A stretch of DNA of 64,000 bases from Chrysomallon squamiferum (GCA_012295275.1 CM022676.1:16811501-16875500); one strand, 5' to 3'. Positions 1 through 53,845 are shown, numbered from the stretch's first letter. The notes: generated by a model not told the origin, from the letters alone. Translations and numbers: made by a program.

Positions 1-791
1 TTCTTGAGGAAACTGATTTTTATTCGATATAGACTAGGGAACGAACAAAGAGAATATACGGAATAATTATTGGTAAAATACTGAATGCTTTCCTCCAACA
101 GAAGTGAAGACATTTTTGACTTACGGATTTCTACCACAAAATTATGAACAGCGATCCCGAAAGGACAAAACCCTTGCAATATTTGTATTAGTAGCAATCA
201 AACTAAAACATGAACTTTACAAGGGATAGAATATCACAGATCACTGTACCTGAAAAATATCACGTTGTCAGAAAACATGAAACTGTGTCTTAAAAATATT
301 TGAAACTTTGTCAACTATATAACAGAAATGACGAATGTATTTCGTATCTGTTCATAATTTCGTATCTGTGCAATCGAATTTAGACACTTTCACACAAGTA
401 TCAAAGTATCTGAAGTATACATAATGACAAACGACTTTGAATAAATAAATATACATAGGTAGATATAGAGATAGATAGACACACATATGAATAGACAGAC
501 AGACAGACAGATAGACATATCAAGATGAATAGAGAGACCGGTAGACAGACTACCACAAAGATAGGTTCCCTTCGCTATTCTTGACAATGTTTTTTTTTTA
601 TTCTTTTTTTTTTTTTTATTTTTATTATCATCTGTCAAACGTTACAGTTCAGCTACTAGTAACAAACAGGTGTATGATTACCAAATAAACTGCGTCAGTC
701 AAGGTGCAATGTATATAAAGCTAGGAACGAAGATCTGAATTAAAGTAGTTTTGTTTGATGGAGACAAACTGATGTAGTCAGTTCTTAAGAA
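1..791 (+). promoter_or_regulatory. 5' flank and promoter block of the receptor gene
   Basis: This stretch resembles, by eye, the flank of the other two signal-peptide exons (about 52600-53845 plus strand, and 58400-59800 minus strand). It shares the phrase around 'ttgacttac' near 118, a GATA/GACA microsatellite at 460-545, and the conserved stretch 'ccaaataaactgcgtcagtc' at 680-699 just ahead of the TATA box. No coding exon is seen here. Conservation between dispersed copies supports a duplicated promoter region. Confidence 0.5.
712..720 (+). promoter_or_regulatory. TATA box of signal-peptide exon 1
   Basis: TATATAAAG lies 72 bp before the ATG at 792. The same box sits at a similar distance before the ATG in the other two intact copies (53762 plus strand, 58473-58481 minus strand). 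It is preceded in all three by 'tgcgtcagtca' or a close variant, which contains CRE/AP-1-like half sites. A start of transcription near 740-750 is inferred. Confidence 0.55.
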
Positions 792-41530
<40,739 letters not shown>

Positions 41531-41655
41531 AATATCTCAATATATTTACTTAAAACCTATATGTATATATTATAGATATATACGTTCATTAACTCATTCA
41601 TATACACATACGTGTATAGGTACAGACATACCTATATATTTTAGAAATTTGTTGA

Positions 41656-41671
41656 AATAAAAACAAATAAA
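41656..41671 (+). terminator. poly(A) signals of receptor gene
   Basis: AATAAA at 41656 and again at 41666, about 130 nt after the stop. Confidence 0.5.
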
Positions 41672-41819
41672 ACTATCAATTATTCACTATTATTGACTTT
41701 TATTAACTAAAAGAGCTAATTAAATATACATTTGTTTGCTTTTGATACAACAACATCGTTAGACATATTTGTTTTAAATATGGTTTGGTAATTGCATTAT
41801 TGTATGAATTAATTGATAC

Positions 41820-42135
41820 TGTACAGCGATAAATTTGTAAAAGTGTGATTAAACCATGTTTATTCTTATTGTAATTAATCTATGTATAGTGAAATTGTGA
41901 TTAACTATGCCTGCCAACATTGTACTTACTCTATGTCTTGTAAAATTGTGACTAAACTGTGTTTAGTAAAATTCTAATTAATCTATGTCCCGCAAAATTG
42001 TGAATGAAGTATATCTAGTTTCATATATGTGAATGAAATTGTGATTAAGCTATGTCTAGTAAAAATATAATTGATCTATGTCTAGTAAAATCGTCAATAA
42101 ACTATATCTAGTAAAACTGTTACTAATCATTTTCA
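41820..42135 (+). repeat. degenerate minisatellite, about 25-bp unit
   Basis: Imperfect repeats of a unit like 'ctatgtctagtaaaattgtg attaa'. The same family recurs at the same relative place behind the second tail (48880-49335). Confidence 0.7.
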
Positions 42136-42519
42136 TCTAGTTATACTCGAAGACCTGCTGATTCCCCAAAGTCAGAGTTCGAGCCTGATAAAGATGTGCA
42201 CCTTTTTCTAATTTCCACAAATGCAACAGGACTGTTCAATATCCTTACTTCAACGAAACAAAACAATAGATATACATTTTTATGCAGCTAGACTAGTCAT
42301 AATTTATAAATGTGTGTTTGTTCAGGCAGAAATACTTGTAACAGTGAAATATTCACACATTATAAATGAGTTCAAAACATAATGAGAGGAAGCCACGGTC
42401 ACAAAATACCCAACTACTCTTGTCTGATTAACATGAACGTATCAATAAATACCTCCACAAACCTGCTGTGAGGGAGTCACCCAATGACATGATAGTGACG
42501 AAAAAGGAACCATGTATCG

Positions 42520-42560
<41 letters not shown>

Positions 42561-43735
42561 TTTTCTACTTTTCTACGCATGTATTACAAACGACTTTAAC
42601 TTTTGTTATTAAGATATAACTGCACTTTGTGTATGGTTTATCGGAAATGCCAGAAATGTTTATAGTGGTTGATCCTTTTTTAATAATAGTATTATTATTA
42701 ATGTTTTTATTATTATTACTAGTAGTAGTAGAGAGTTGTCATTGTAGTATCAGTAGTAGTAGTAGTATTTAATTGCTCGTTGTGGCTTTTGTATATATAT
42801 ATATATATTAATGTTTGATGAAGTTAACGCAGACTTACCCAAATTACTCAGTATCGCACTCTCTATTTCAATGTAATGCAAGGGAGGTAACCTATATTAA
42901 GTATTGACTGCGGAAGTTAAATCTTAAGTGCTATACAAACATATACTGCCAGATTTTCAACGAATATAAATTTCGTAAAAATGATGGACGACAAAGAACG
43001 GCGTGCTTCGTATGATGCGATGTTCACCTTCAGTTACTGAACAACTTTTACAACACCTGCCTTGATGGCCGAGTGGATTCCGAACTGGTGCAATGCTCAG
43101 CAGCATCTGACTTTTCTCACGTCGAGACTAAACTTCGTCCTCCTGTGTCAGTACGTTCTCCAGTAGTGTTTATATGCAGAGTCTAAAGAGACGTTCATAA
43201 GACACAGAATATTCTGTTCTAAGTACATACGTATTTTAAACATATACGACCACACATACAAAAGACAAATGTACTTACCAGTTCTGTAACAGATTCGGTA
43301 TCTTTGCTACCAAAATTATACTTTTTCAATACACAACTGTCAACTAGTGTTTTCTGTGTTCAGAAATAACAACAAACTAATTGTTTTAATTATTAGTTAA
43401 CATATTCAGGTCGGATCATCTGTTGTATCAGTACATCTAGACAGTCAGCACTAAATGGAAGCTATTAGTGAATTAATTATAAGTTAACCTTTTATTTAAA
43501 AATAAAAATAAACATGATTATTGGTATTAAGGTTTGAAATCAACTATATTAAAAAGCAAATAGTAACAGTAATAATGATAATTAAGTGAATCGTGTAATT
43601 ATCATGATTTTAAAAATGTGCCTTTAGAAATTTTATTAAAAATTCCAAACTAATACACACACAGAGGCATACATATACACAGACACGCAGACAAACAGGA
43701 ATATAATAAATACAGACCTCACTGGGTACCAGCAA
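42136..43735. other. intergenic DNA, unresolved
   Basis: Contains (ATT)n at 42519-42559, an (AT)n at 42795 and no supported exon. A B-box-like 'agttcgagcc' stands near 42177. Confidence 0.4.
43060..43130 (+). repeat. possible tRNA-derived SINE head
   Basis: 'tggccgagtgg' at about 43064 fits an RNA polymerase III A box, and a poor B box ('acgtcgagac') follows about 50 bp later. No acceptor stem can be folded by eye, so a working tRNA is unlikely. Confidence 0.2.
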
Positions 43736-43769
43736 AACTCTGAAAGTTTACGTAATTGTGAATCCTCCA

Positions 43770-43990
43770 GCATCTACATTGAGATCGTACAAATTAACAG
43801 ATGTTATTACTCACAGACTTGGACACGGTACATCGATTACAAAGGAAAAGTCTGCTCTAGGGTGTTACAGTTTAACACACATTCAAGTCACAGACTTTGG
43901 AATCCTTCAAGTTGTAGTTTCAAACTGATCTACTTGAAAAGATATTGTCAATTATTACACAGTTGTTTCTGAAGTTGTTACTTTGCATTT
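43770..43990 (+). pseudogene. decayed Ig-like exon
   Basis: One frame reads VNPPASTLRSYKL, then CYSLTHIQVTDFGILQVVVSN to a TGA near 43926, and a shifted frame continues DIVNYYTVVSEV. The D-F-G-I-x-x-x-V pattern matches the F-strand region of invertebrate Ig domains. It is not the A or B type of the array. Confidence 0.4.
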
Positions 43991-44000
43991 GTCTATTAAT

Positions 44001-44060
44001 TTGGCTTACAACAAATACGGAGTTAAAGGTTTCACAGATGAGAGGATATTTTGACAACAG
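44001..44060 (+). pseudogene. FN3 exon remnant of the second gene copy
   Basis: Only the last 60 nt of an FN3 C exon survive (LAYNKYGVKGFTDER), with a 1-nt loss giving TGA before the still-intact donor GTACGT at 44061. The upstream ectodomain of this copy is therefore dead. Confidence 0.65.
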
Positions 44061-44218
44061 GTACGTATATTAATAATGAGGAAAAATGTCAGTTAGTACA
44101 GCTGTGCATCATATCATTTTATTTGCTTTCAGTCTGGAAACAGTTATATGCCTTTTTTTTTACCAGAAACGTTTATGAAATCGCCACTTATTTTGCGTTA
44201 TCTTGTACATTTGAAACA

Positions 44219-44219
44219 A

Positions 44220-44260
<41 letters not shown>
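44219..44260. repeat. (AT)n microsatellite
   Basis: Pure TA/AT tract. Confidence 0.85.
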
Positions 44261-44262
<2 letters not shown>

Positions 44263-45733
44263 ATGGAGAGATTCCAAGATTAATATTATAGTCGTATTAT
44301 GTTGTTTTTTTGCCAAAACAGGTATACGGTTTTTATTTGAATCTAACCGGAAACTTATTTTTTATTTTATGTTGGCAGCCCTTTACACAGTGTAAAATTA
44401 CTGTTTTTAACAACTTTAAGACTCAAATCATCAAAGTTCGGCTAACCCCACACAGTAATTCCAATCAGTGACTGAATTATTCATGAGATGAAAATACGGG
44501 TGTTATTTTCAATTTTTCCTCATGTTTGGATGTTCTTGCTGTTGTTTTGTGTTTCTTTTTTCTTTTTTTTTTTCTCTAGAACATTCAAATATGTTGCATC
44601 CATGTCTTCCTCCAGAGATCTCAGTTTTATTTTCTTGGAAGAATTAAATGTCTGAGGCTCAGTTGATCCTTTTTCTCAACTGTCCATGTAGCACATTCAC
44701 GTTATTATATTTACTTTGTTTCATGTTTGCATGCTTTGGTTTCATCGTTTAACTGGCCACATAGGACAAAAGTCCTCTTCGGAATGTAGAGTTGAACAAG
44801 TCACTGAGATACACTGACCTCATATCAGTGTATTCATTGGAATCAGTTCTTTGTTCTATCGAATGTTTAATCTCTTCACTGATGTTACATCTTAAGGTGA
44901 CAAATTATAAAGGATTTCGTCTTTATCAAGTTCAGCCAAATCTCGAGATTTTACCATTCTCTTGGTATAATTAAGGGAAGAATTCTCTTTGAATGTTATG
45001 TTCACGTTACACAGAATATTTGCTTTTAGAAAGTATTTGACATGTTTTTAAATCAAGCATTCGGCTCACAAAATACGTTCCTCATTTTATTTTTACCGTC
45101 TTCGGACATCCTGCCTGTCCAACAATTCGCTTCTGGATTGTAAAACTGATAAGGAAGAATACTGGAAGGTGCAGTCATGTAGCTTTGTTTTAATTATTAT
45201 TACATTTTGTTCACGGGTTCTTACTGTTAGACGATAGTGAATCAGAAAGTTCGATGTCGACTTTTTAAGGGTCCGATCAAAAACTGTTTTTTGGTTTGTT
45301 TTGAACCGCTATTTGGTTCTATATAATTCACCAGTCACCAACTCGAACAAGGGACTGTTGCGCGTAACCTCCTGTGAGACATGACAAGGAAACATGTTTG
45401 ATATACTTGTACAAAATACATTGAATCAACCTTTTAACCCCAGCCACCGCACAGAGAACAGAATACATAGGAACTCTGTACAAAAGTGATTGCAGACATT
45501 AGCCATGACGAAATAAGGCGACTGATACAAATGTTCACCCTTGCACCACTTTTATAGCTCCTTTATTTTTGTTCCTTCCTTTTTTCTATCATGTTTTGTC
45601 AGCTTCATTTCTGTGTATTTACTCTGGCATAATACGTACCAATTTAGTTTGTATTTTCTTACAGTGTACACGTCTCGAATTCTAATACTTTTTTATAGTA
45701 TATCTGTATTCAGTTTAACAAGTGTGTTTTCAG
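44261..45733. other. DNA between FN3 remnant and second membrane exon
   Basis: No exon, promoter or known repeat that I can support. About 1.6 kb against 0.6 kb in the first copy, so an insertion is likely. Confidence 0.35.
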
Positions 45734-45847
45734 ATGAGGTATGCAATGAAAATGTGATAGCAGCGGCTGTTGGATCTGGATCAGGGACACTTGTCTTAAC
45801 ACTTCTTGTTATTGGAATTATTTTCATATGTCGTAGACTGAAAAAAG
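45734..45847 (+). CDS. transmembrane exon 2
   Basis: 114 nt, same length and phases as 39207-39320. DEVCNENVIAA, then GSGSGTLVLTLLVIGIIFI and CRRLKKG. The stalk has gained a Cys. Frame and both splice sites are intact even though the exons upstream are decayed. Confidence 0.72.
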
Positions 45848-45949
45848 GTTCATACTTTTGTTTCTTTGCTGTGTTATTTGTACTGTGCGAGCGTGCATTT
45901 GAGTGCATTTTCCTCTGTGTGTACATGTGGTTGTGCTTATGTACATATA

Positions 45950-46102
<153 letters not shown>

Positions 46103-46206
46103 AATGGGTATCAATAATACAATTTGAAAGAAAAAAGATATATTTTTTGTAAGAACAGAAATTATAATATTTATATGTAATTTCATCATTATGATTTTCA
46201 TCTTAT

Positions 46207-46225
46207 TTATTATTATTATTATTAC

Positions 46226-46279
<54 letters not shown>

Positions 46280-46280
46280 G
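46207..46280. repeat. (ATT)n microsatellite
   Basis: ATT repeat in the intron before cytoplasmic exon 2a. Confidence 0.85.
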
Positions 46281-46459
46281 ATGATTATTATTACCAGATG
46301 ACTTCATCTGTATTATGCTTTTGTGGAATACATTTTTACTTTTAGGAACTTTACTAGCAATAAATTAGAATTCAAATTTTTTTGTATTATTTATATTATT
46401 TTTGCATTATTTGTTTTTAGCTTACACCTGCAATTTTTCACTTAAATCTTGTTTTTCAG

Positions 46460-46493
46460 GAAATGGAAACGACAAACATGAGTATGAAAAAAG
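46460..46493 (+). CDS. cytoplasmic exon 2a
   Basis: 34 nt, phase 1 to 2: GNGNDKHEYEKR. Homologue of 39778-39811 but basic and with a Tyr (HEYE) that the first copy lacks. Confidence 0.62.
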
Positions 46494-47530
46494 GTAATGT
46501 TAACTGAAAGTACAGGTGAATACAGTTTAAATTGTTTGGTAGCTTTGTTGATGCATATATGTCCTCCTTCATAGCAGTCATTACACAGTTCAGTCCTTAC
46601 ACGAGTATATTTATTATGCAAATGAAAGGTTAAGAGTCTCCTGATAAAACATCCTATCCTGTATCAATGTAGATGACATTCTAACGTCCACAATTCAGAG
46701 GTTCAATGATCGGTGAATCTCTAAATGTAAGCAGTTCTCGATTGGTGTCTGAAATATTTATGTGTGTTAACCTCTGGTTTGTTGGCGATCAAGGGTGAGA
46801 TGACATATCTCTGGTCAAGGGAACACTAGGCCGTCGTGGTCAGTTGTGTTAACGAAATTTTGCTGTGTTTTCAAGGTATGTTAAATGTACTGATTCATTA
46901 ATACATCTGTCTCCGAAGTGAGAAAAAGGCTGACAGATCCAAAATGTGTTACACTAGATTCCGTGATAACCATATTCTGTAATGGTGATCTACTAGTAGA
47001 GAATCTTTATGATATGATGTTTGCCACTTTCAAACTGGAAGTCTGAGCACCGAGTTTCCTTTAAGAGAGAGACCGAAGAGATCCATCACTAGCTAGATCC
47101 TGGTTTTCTATTTAGATAACTCGACTGACTTGTAGCTGAATCCATTATCTATGAACGTCACTGTCAAATTTATCTATTAACTTTTCCTATCTTTCTAGCA
47201 AAGAGTAAGTCTCTTCTTTGTGTGTCTGTGTACGATGTCTGTCTGTATGATATCTATATATGCTCTCTATTTTGTGTATTTTGTGTTATCATCCAACAAT
47301 CCACAATTACATTGTTCGGTAATTTCTTTTTAATTAACTTCAAAGTTTATTTCCTATTATATTATTACTAATATATATCTATATATCTATATAGATATAT
47401 ATAGATATATAGATAGATAGATAGAAAGATAAATCATTTGACTGTTAGTTGTTAGAAGGCTGTACGCGAATTTTATTATTAAAATTAAAAAATGAATTCA
47501 CGTAGACATCTGGTCTGTTTCAAATCACAG
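46494..47530 (+). other. intron between cytoplasmic exons 2a and 2b
   Basis: Matches 39812-40968 in blocks. (AT)/(GATA) repeat at 47370-47425. No exon is seen. Confidence 0.5.
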
Positions 47531-47583
47531 AAATGACCCAGAACCGCAGTCTCCAACATACGAAAATCTTCCGTATGAACCGG
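47531..47583 (+). CDS. cytoplasmic exon 2b with YENL motif
   Basis: 53 nt, phase 2 to 1, donor GTAGGT. Reads RNDPEPQSPTYENLPYEPG. TYENL is a YxNL site like YTNL in copy one, and PYEP adds a second Tyr. Confidence 0.68.
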
Positions 47584-48178
47584 GTAGGTGCAACATTTTC
47601 TTAATAGCTATTAATTCAGTTTTCAATTCTGAAGGTTCAGTATATATTAAGAATCCTGGCAAGGTAATCAGGAAAAAATGATGGAAGGTACACAAGGAAG
47701 TAAAAAATGATCAAGTAAAGAAGGGGCCTGAAATAGAAGACTTAAAAAATATTATGAAATAGCAATGACATAAAATATTGTCATTTATATATTTATATAT
47801 AAAAACGTCTAAGGTTATTTTGTATTACATGATTAATTAGTAAAACTAATTTGCATTATCTCTTGTGATATGTTAGTATAAAATTTAGCATCTTTCTATG
47901 ATAAATACAGATTGTTGTAAAGTAATATTTTGCAGTGTGATATGTTTTATCAGCGCCATAGATTAGTATTTATCTTTCTAGTTGTAAATAGCAACCTAGT
48001 GATGCTACTCTGTCACTTTTCATATTTTCTCTTTTTAATTCTCTATACATTTGATTACTTATGGTTTATCAATGCAGTTTTGTTTGACTGTTTCTTCTAC
48101 GTTTAACTACCGATGCATGCATGATTATTTATGAAAGGTAACATACATGATTATACATGTCTTATTATTTCTGTGTAG

Positions 48179-48261
48179 GTAACAACGTAGAACGAAGTGG
48201 GTCATTTGAACAGCATCCGTATGAAGTATTTGGAGTCGATGATAACGGACTAAAATATTAA
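48179..48261 (+). CDS. last coding exon of second tail
   Basis: 83 nt, acceptor 'tgtgtag' as in copy one. Reads NNVERSGSFEQHPYEVFGVD, ending GLKY then TAA (48259). YEVF replaces YEVL and a C-terminal Tyr is added. Confidence 0.7.
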
Positions 48262-48403
48262 AATATCTCTCTATAAATCTGTTTACTTAAACCTTCGAAA
48301 CAATTATTTTATTACTTTTCCTGTACATATACACACACTTACACATACATACGTACATACACACACACATCCATACATACAAATATATGTATGTGTGTGT
48401 ATA

Positions 48404-48436
<33 letters not shown>

Positions 48437-48454
48437 GCATACACGTATATGTGT

Positions 48455-48576
48455 GTCTGTACGTATCTGTGTATATGTAGGAATGAATGAACGTATCTAC
48501 TAGACAAATATATATATATATATAGGTCTAGTAGATACGTTCATTCATTCCTACATATACACATATACGTACAGAC
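48455..48576. repeat. long hairpin (51-bp inverted repeat)
   Basis: Arms 48455-48505 and 48526-48576 are inverted copies with one visible mismatch, around a 20-nt AT loop. It begins 194 nt after the stop at 48261, so it would lie in a 3' UTR. The first copy's 3' flank (about 41580-41640) has a single-arm relative only. Confidence 0.85.
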
Positions 48577-48879
48577 ATACATAGGTTAAACACTGGAAAA
48601 ACCCATCTATTTGCAGGAAATGAAATTATATAACAATTATTCACTATTATTGAATTTTTATTTTTTTTTTATCGAAAGAGCTAATTAAATATATATGTTT
48701 TCCTTTTCATACCAAAACGTCGTTAGACAAATTTGTTTCAAATGTGGTTTATTACTTGTATTATGTTTACTTCAAGACAATGTAATATACAGTGCATGTT
48801 TGTATAGTATTTTATGTTCTAAAATTACAGTGTTTTTTTTTTTTCAATTAACTGATACTGTACAGCATATAATTGCGAT

Positions 48880-49335
48880 AAATCTGTAAAATTCTGATTA
48901 AACTATGTTTTTCATATTCTAATTAATCTATATATATAGTAAATTTGTGATTAACTTTTGTCTACTAAACTTCTACTTACTCTGTTTCTTTGGAAAATTG
49001 TGATTTAACTGTGCTTATTAAAATTCTAATTAATCTATGTGCATTATAATTGTGAATGAAGTAAAATTGTAATTAATCTGAGTAGAAAAATCGTTAATAA
49101 CCTATATCTAGGAAAATTGTGACTAAATTATGTCTAGTAAATCGCAATTAGTTATGTCTATTTAATTGTGATTAAATTTTGTCCAGTAAAATTCTAATTA
49201 GTCTTTGTTTAGTAAAATTGTGAATAATATATGTCTAGTAAAACTGTTATTAAACTATGCCTAGTAAGATTCTGATTAAAGTATGTGTAGTAAAATTCTG
49301 ATTAATTTGTTTCTAGTTAAAAAAAGTGAATGTCT
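48880..49335 (+). repeat. degenerate minisatellite, about 25-bp unit, second copy
   Basis: Imperfect units around 'tctagtaaaattgtgattaa'. Same family as 41820-42135, longer here. Confidence 0.7.
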
Positions 49336-49867
49336 TTTATGTTTTGTAGAAACACATAAGTTAAGTCTTTGACATGTTATCTGATGACAATAATTTATAA
49401 TGATCATGTGATACTAGAACCCAGATCAAGAATTGTTGAAATACCACTTAATTATTGTCCACAGAACACAAAACAAACGAAAACACGTTTACAAACTTAT
49501 TATTGGTTGTCATAACAAAATACAATCAAAATAATACTCAGTCATGAACATTATAACATATTTCTTTTCGTTACTTATAACAACAGTTGTGTAATCTCAT
49601 TTCTCACATTAACTTGCCTTTAGCAGCAATATGTCCTAAGCATTTCCACAACAATCAAATTTACAACGTTTTCTGCGCTTCTTATCTCAGCTGTGCTTCT
49701 GGCATTGGTATCGTATTCAAGTCGGTGATATTTAAATATTACGTTACTTAGCGGACGTCAAAGAAATCAACTAAACACTGACTTACATCCGAACTAGTAC
49801 GTCAATTAAATCACTGGTCAAAACCAGTCTATATAATGTTATTCCATTAATTTAGTATAATCAGTAA

Positions 49868-51560
49868 ATAATTTCACAACAAAATTGGTTCCATTAATTT
49901 ATCAAATAAATCAAGTACACAGTCGATGGAGAAATTATTCTGATGTTTTAAGATATTATTGTATACACAGCTTTCATTGCTTTCTTATATATCTTTGTTA
50001 TATACGTTGTAAGTGAATAGAAGTTTTTTTGTGTTTTTCTTATGTATATGTGCATATATAGTTATCAGTCATATCAATATTTTCTCCATAGAACTAACAC
50101 ATAATAAATACGAAGTTTTCTCCGTGTATAGAGAATCATTATCTTAGTTTCATTTGTCAAACACATTAAAATTATGCTGGAAAGCATCCGAACATTTTGC
50201 TAACATTATTGTAATGTCAGCTTATAGTAGAATAAAAGCTTAACATAAACATTACATTTTCATTGTTGCAATTTATTCTGGTACATTTGCCTTACTATCT
50301 GTAAGAAACACTTCTAAGTCATGTAGAAAACAAAAATGACGAGGGATTTTCTCCTTGCCTGATACCGATTTCAGAATCAGACAACAAACCGTTCGCTGTA
50401 TTTCTTGCATTAGTATCTTAAGTGATATTCACTAAAACAGTAAAACATTTCCTATTTTTACCAGACCTAATTAACTTATTCCATAATCAAGTTCTGCAGA
50501 CTATCACATCTTCAAAAGCCTTCTCAAAATCAATAAAAGCCAAATATATATATATATATATATATTTTATTATTTTATTTCATTTTATTATTTATTCATT
50601 TACTTATTATTATTTTTGATTTATTTACATTTGTTCATTAAAATAATTATAGACCATAAAGACAATAAGTGGTCCGTTATGGAATAACTTTTACGAAATA
50701 CAGCTTGATTTTGTAAATGCAGATTTGATGTATTTGCAAACTTATCTAATTCAGAATTCAGTACAGATTCAAATAATATACCGAAAGAGATTGATAATGT
50801 AACAGGTCTATAGATTTCTCGTTCTCTTCTGGCACTTTTATTCTTATATACTGGTTTAACGCGTCCCATCAACCAACTAGATGTTACAGTTGATGTTTGA
50901 AGAATAACCTTAAACTATAGAATATATAAAGGTAACATAATGTTAACAGTATATATTAATATATTCATCAGTAATAAAGTCTTCTCCGCCTGGTTGATCA
51001 CTGTTAACTGCTCTAGATATTTCGTCGGCTGAAAAAGGGTTGTTCAAAATATCATTAGTTCTTTCTTGGCTTTCAGTGTGCAATTTTCATCAACGCTACA
51101 GTTAAAGGTTTTGAAAAAAAAAATCAATTAACACATGTTCTTCTGATAGTCAGTGTTTATTGCTGTTAAGAACTGACCAGTACTCTATTGGATTTGACGT
51201 TTTTAGCATTTTCATTTTACGTTTAACAGATATTTTACGTTCCCTAATTGATCTATTTAGTGTTTGTTTGAATTGATTCTCTTTGTACTTCAAGTTAGTT
51301 TTCAGTATACATCCACAATATTGTTTAAATCTTTGTCTCTCTTCCCTGATATCTTTGTGGCAGTTTTGCAAGCTCTGTTAAACCCGACCTGATTATAATG
51401 ATGCTTATTGTAATGTAGGTTGGTTTCTTTCCAAACGTATCTTTAGCTGCAGTTGTAAATATTATATTTATATCTGAGACTATATTATTTATAAATTCAG
51501 AATAAACGTCCGCAGACTTGCAGTTTTGTAAGTTTTGTGATACTTCATTTAGTAAAGGCT
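49868..51560 (-). mobile_element. LINE (non-LTR retrotransposon) remnant, left arm
   Basis: Minus-strand frames at 50621-50872 and 51150-51371 read VKPVYKNKS, VTLSISFGILFESVLNSEL, QNQAVFRKSYSITDHLLSLW: the start of a LINE reverse transcriptase. A degenerate FIDFEKAF block, the RT motif A region, lies near 50510-50540. Stops and frame changes show it is dead. Truncated by the arm end at 49868. Confidence 0.68.
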
Positions 51561-53395
51561 TCCGATGTTGCTTTTTTTAAGTTATAACAAAATTCTTGCT
51601 TTTACATCATTTCCCTCGAACTTCCTTTGAGCCTTCTCAGGTATCAGTTACTTTGTTTCCAGGATGTATTCGTGTTCGCATTTAGGACTATGGGCATTTT
51701 TAGGACTATGGGCAAAATTTAATAAAGAATATAAGAAAATGGCAAAATGTTCCAGACATGAAAAACATATTATAAAGAAACAAGTATATTCCCAACACAT
51801 CTATCTTCATTTATCCTTTGATACTCGTCGATTTAACATATTTAAATATGTTGATAAAATGGTGCAGATGAACGCATTTTCATAAACTATAGGATTAAAG
51901 TTAATATTATCTGTTATTTTCTTCTTTTTTTTTAAAATGTAGAAAAGAAACATTATGAACAATCCTGCAAAGAATAATTCTTGAACATGAGGAATAAACT
52001 GTAATCTTTACTAAAATTTGCTTTTTCTATCTCCTTCTCTTTCTCTCTCGCTAGATAGTGTTTTATCGTTCAAGGTATATACAACACTCAAAGACTTTAT
52101 ACAATGGTAGGAGTGTTAATTAAAATAAAAATAAAATATGAACTGATATTAGATAATATTATAGGTTGCATATTATTATATATTACTTTAATTTTATTTA
52201 CAAATTTGTCTTCTTGTTATGCTAGATCACGTGTTTAACAACCTACAATTTACTTACAGATAATTTTAAAATGCTGTTCCCCTCTCCCCCTACCTCCGAA
52301 TACTTCAGTATACTGGTCTTAGTTGTTTGACTATTAAATATATTGTAAAGTGTCTGTTTGTTTGTTATGTAGGGTACATACAAATCTTGTGTCACTGATA
52401 CAGGAGACACACTAAGGTATACTGGGTGTTATTTACGAGGATCAAACCTTAAACAGGATCTACTGTTTCAATAGGTTAGAGCAAGACAGATTATTCTAAG
52501 TTACTGTCATACGTATAAACTACTTTGTGTGTATGAGTGTGTCTGCAAATTTCTGTTTATGTTTGCCTGCATATATTTGTCTTCGTGTGTATATGTGTAT
52601 ATGTCTGTATGTGTAAACTGATTTCTTGACTTACAGATTTTTACAAAAAGAATGTTGAAACACAAATCCCGTAATCACATGATACCTCCATTGTTTCTGT
52701 CAGAAGCTATCAAGCTGTAACATGAGATTTACCACTGATAGAATATCAGCTACATAATTGGGATGAAGAATTTCTAGATATATTTTACATCCATTCTTAG
52801 TTATCATTATCATTTAGCAAAAACCAAAAATCCACTCATAATCACACTACTCATTTAGTATGAGCAAAATATATTTTCATTATATCTTTGACGCAAGAAG
52901 GGATAGGATTATCCTAAAAATAAAATTCATTGAGTACATAATTGTTAAGACATGTTGATAACATTGATTCACACTGCGCTGTTGTATTGATAAATGGTTG
53001 CGTATTGTTCTCACCAGTTGTGTTATTCTAATTAATATCTCTAATAATACGATTCTTTGATAGTCGATGAATCAACTATTTTTAAGTGTTTTGTACTAGA
53101 GACACTAAAGATATTTATTTCTCAAATTCGGAATTCGATGAAGAATTTATCCAAATTGGCTGAACCAATACAGATTTTCATAACAGAATATTCTGTAATT
53201 GAACATACGAATATGTAAATCGTTGTTCAGAGAATCGCGCGCGCGCACACACACACACACACGCGCACTCAAAGAAACAGAAAAAACATACAATCACATT
53301 TAGAAACTTTCACATAAATATCTTGGGATATTTTAGCTTGCCTTTCTGAAGTATATATAATGATAAGCAAGTTTGAACAAATAAATATAGATAGA
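51561..53395. other. left-arm DNA between LINE and promoter
   Basis: No gene is seen. Mirrored at about 58950-60870. The part from about 52600 also resembles the start of the window. Confidence 0.45.
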
Positions 53396-53616
53396 TAAAT
53401 AGAGAGATAGATAAATAGACAGACAGAAAGACAGAGAGACAGTCAGACAGACAGGTAGACATAGATAGATATTCAGACAGACAGACAGGTAGACATAGAT
53501 AGATATTCAGACAGACAGACAGGTTGACATAGATAGATATTCAGACAGTCAGACAGACAGACAGGTAGACATAGATATATATTCAGGCAGACAGACAGAC
53601 AGACAGATATATATAT
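53396..53616. repeat. (GATA)/(GACA) minisatellite-like repeat
   Basis: Tetranucleotide GACA/GATA with higher-order units of about 30 bp. Mirrored at 58622-58935; a short version is at 460-545. Frames across it are artefacts. Confidence 0.8.
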
Positions 53617-53761
53617 ACTACAACAAAAAAGGTTTTCTTCACTGTTCTTTATAATAATACTTTTTTTTCTTGATTTCATCAGTGTGATACGTTCCACTTC
53701 AGCTACTAGTAACAAACAGGTGAACGATTACCAAATAAACTGCGTCAGTCAAAGTGCAATG

Positions 53762-53770
53762 TATATAAAG
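53762..53770 (+). promoter_or_regulatory. TATA box, left arm
   Basis: TATATAAAG, 76 bp before the ATG at 53846; preceded by 'tgcgtcagtcaaagtgcaatg' parts as at 712. Confidence 0.5.
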
Positions 53771-53845
53771 CTAGCAATAAGCATCTGAATTAAAATAGTG
53801 GTGTTTGATGCAGACAGACTGATGTAGACAGTTCTTAATTAAGAA

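Noticed and set aside
43060-43130. tRNA gene
   Set aside because: Only an A box is convincing; no foldable acceptor stem or clear anticodon loop.
48304-48507. Ile/Tyr/His-rich minus-strand frame
   Set aside because: Comes from (AT)/(AC) repeats and one arm of the hairpin.
53473-53715. Cys/Leu-rich frames in both palindrome arms
   Set aside because: Made by the GATA/GACA repeat; frames differ between arms.
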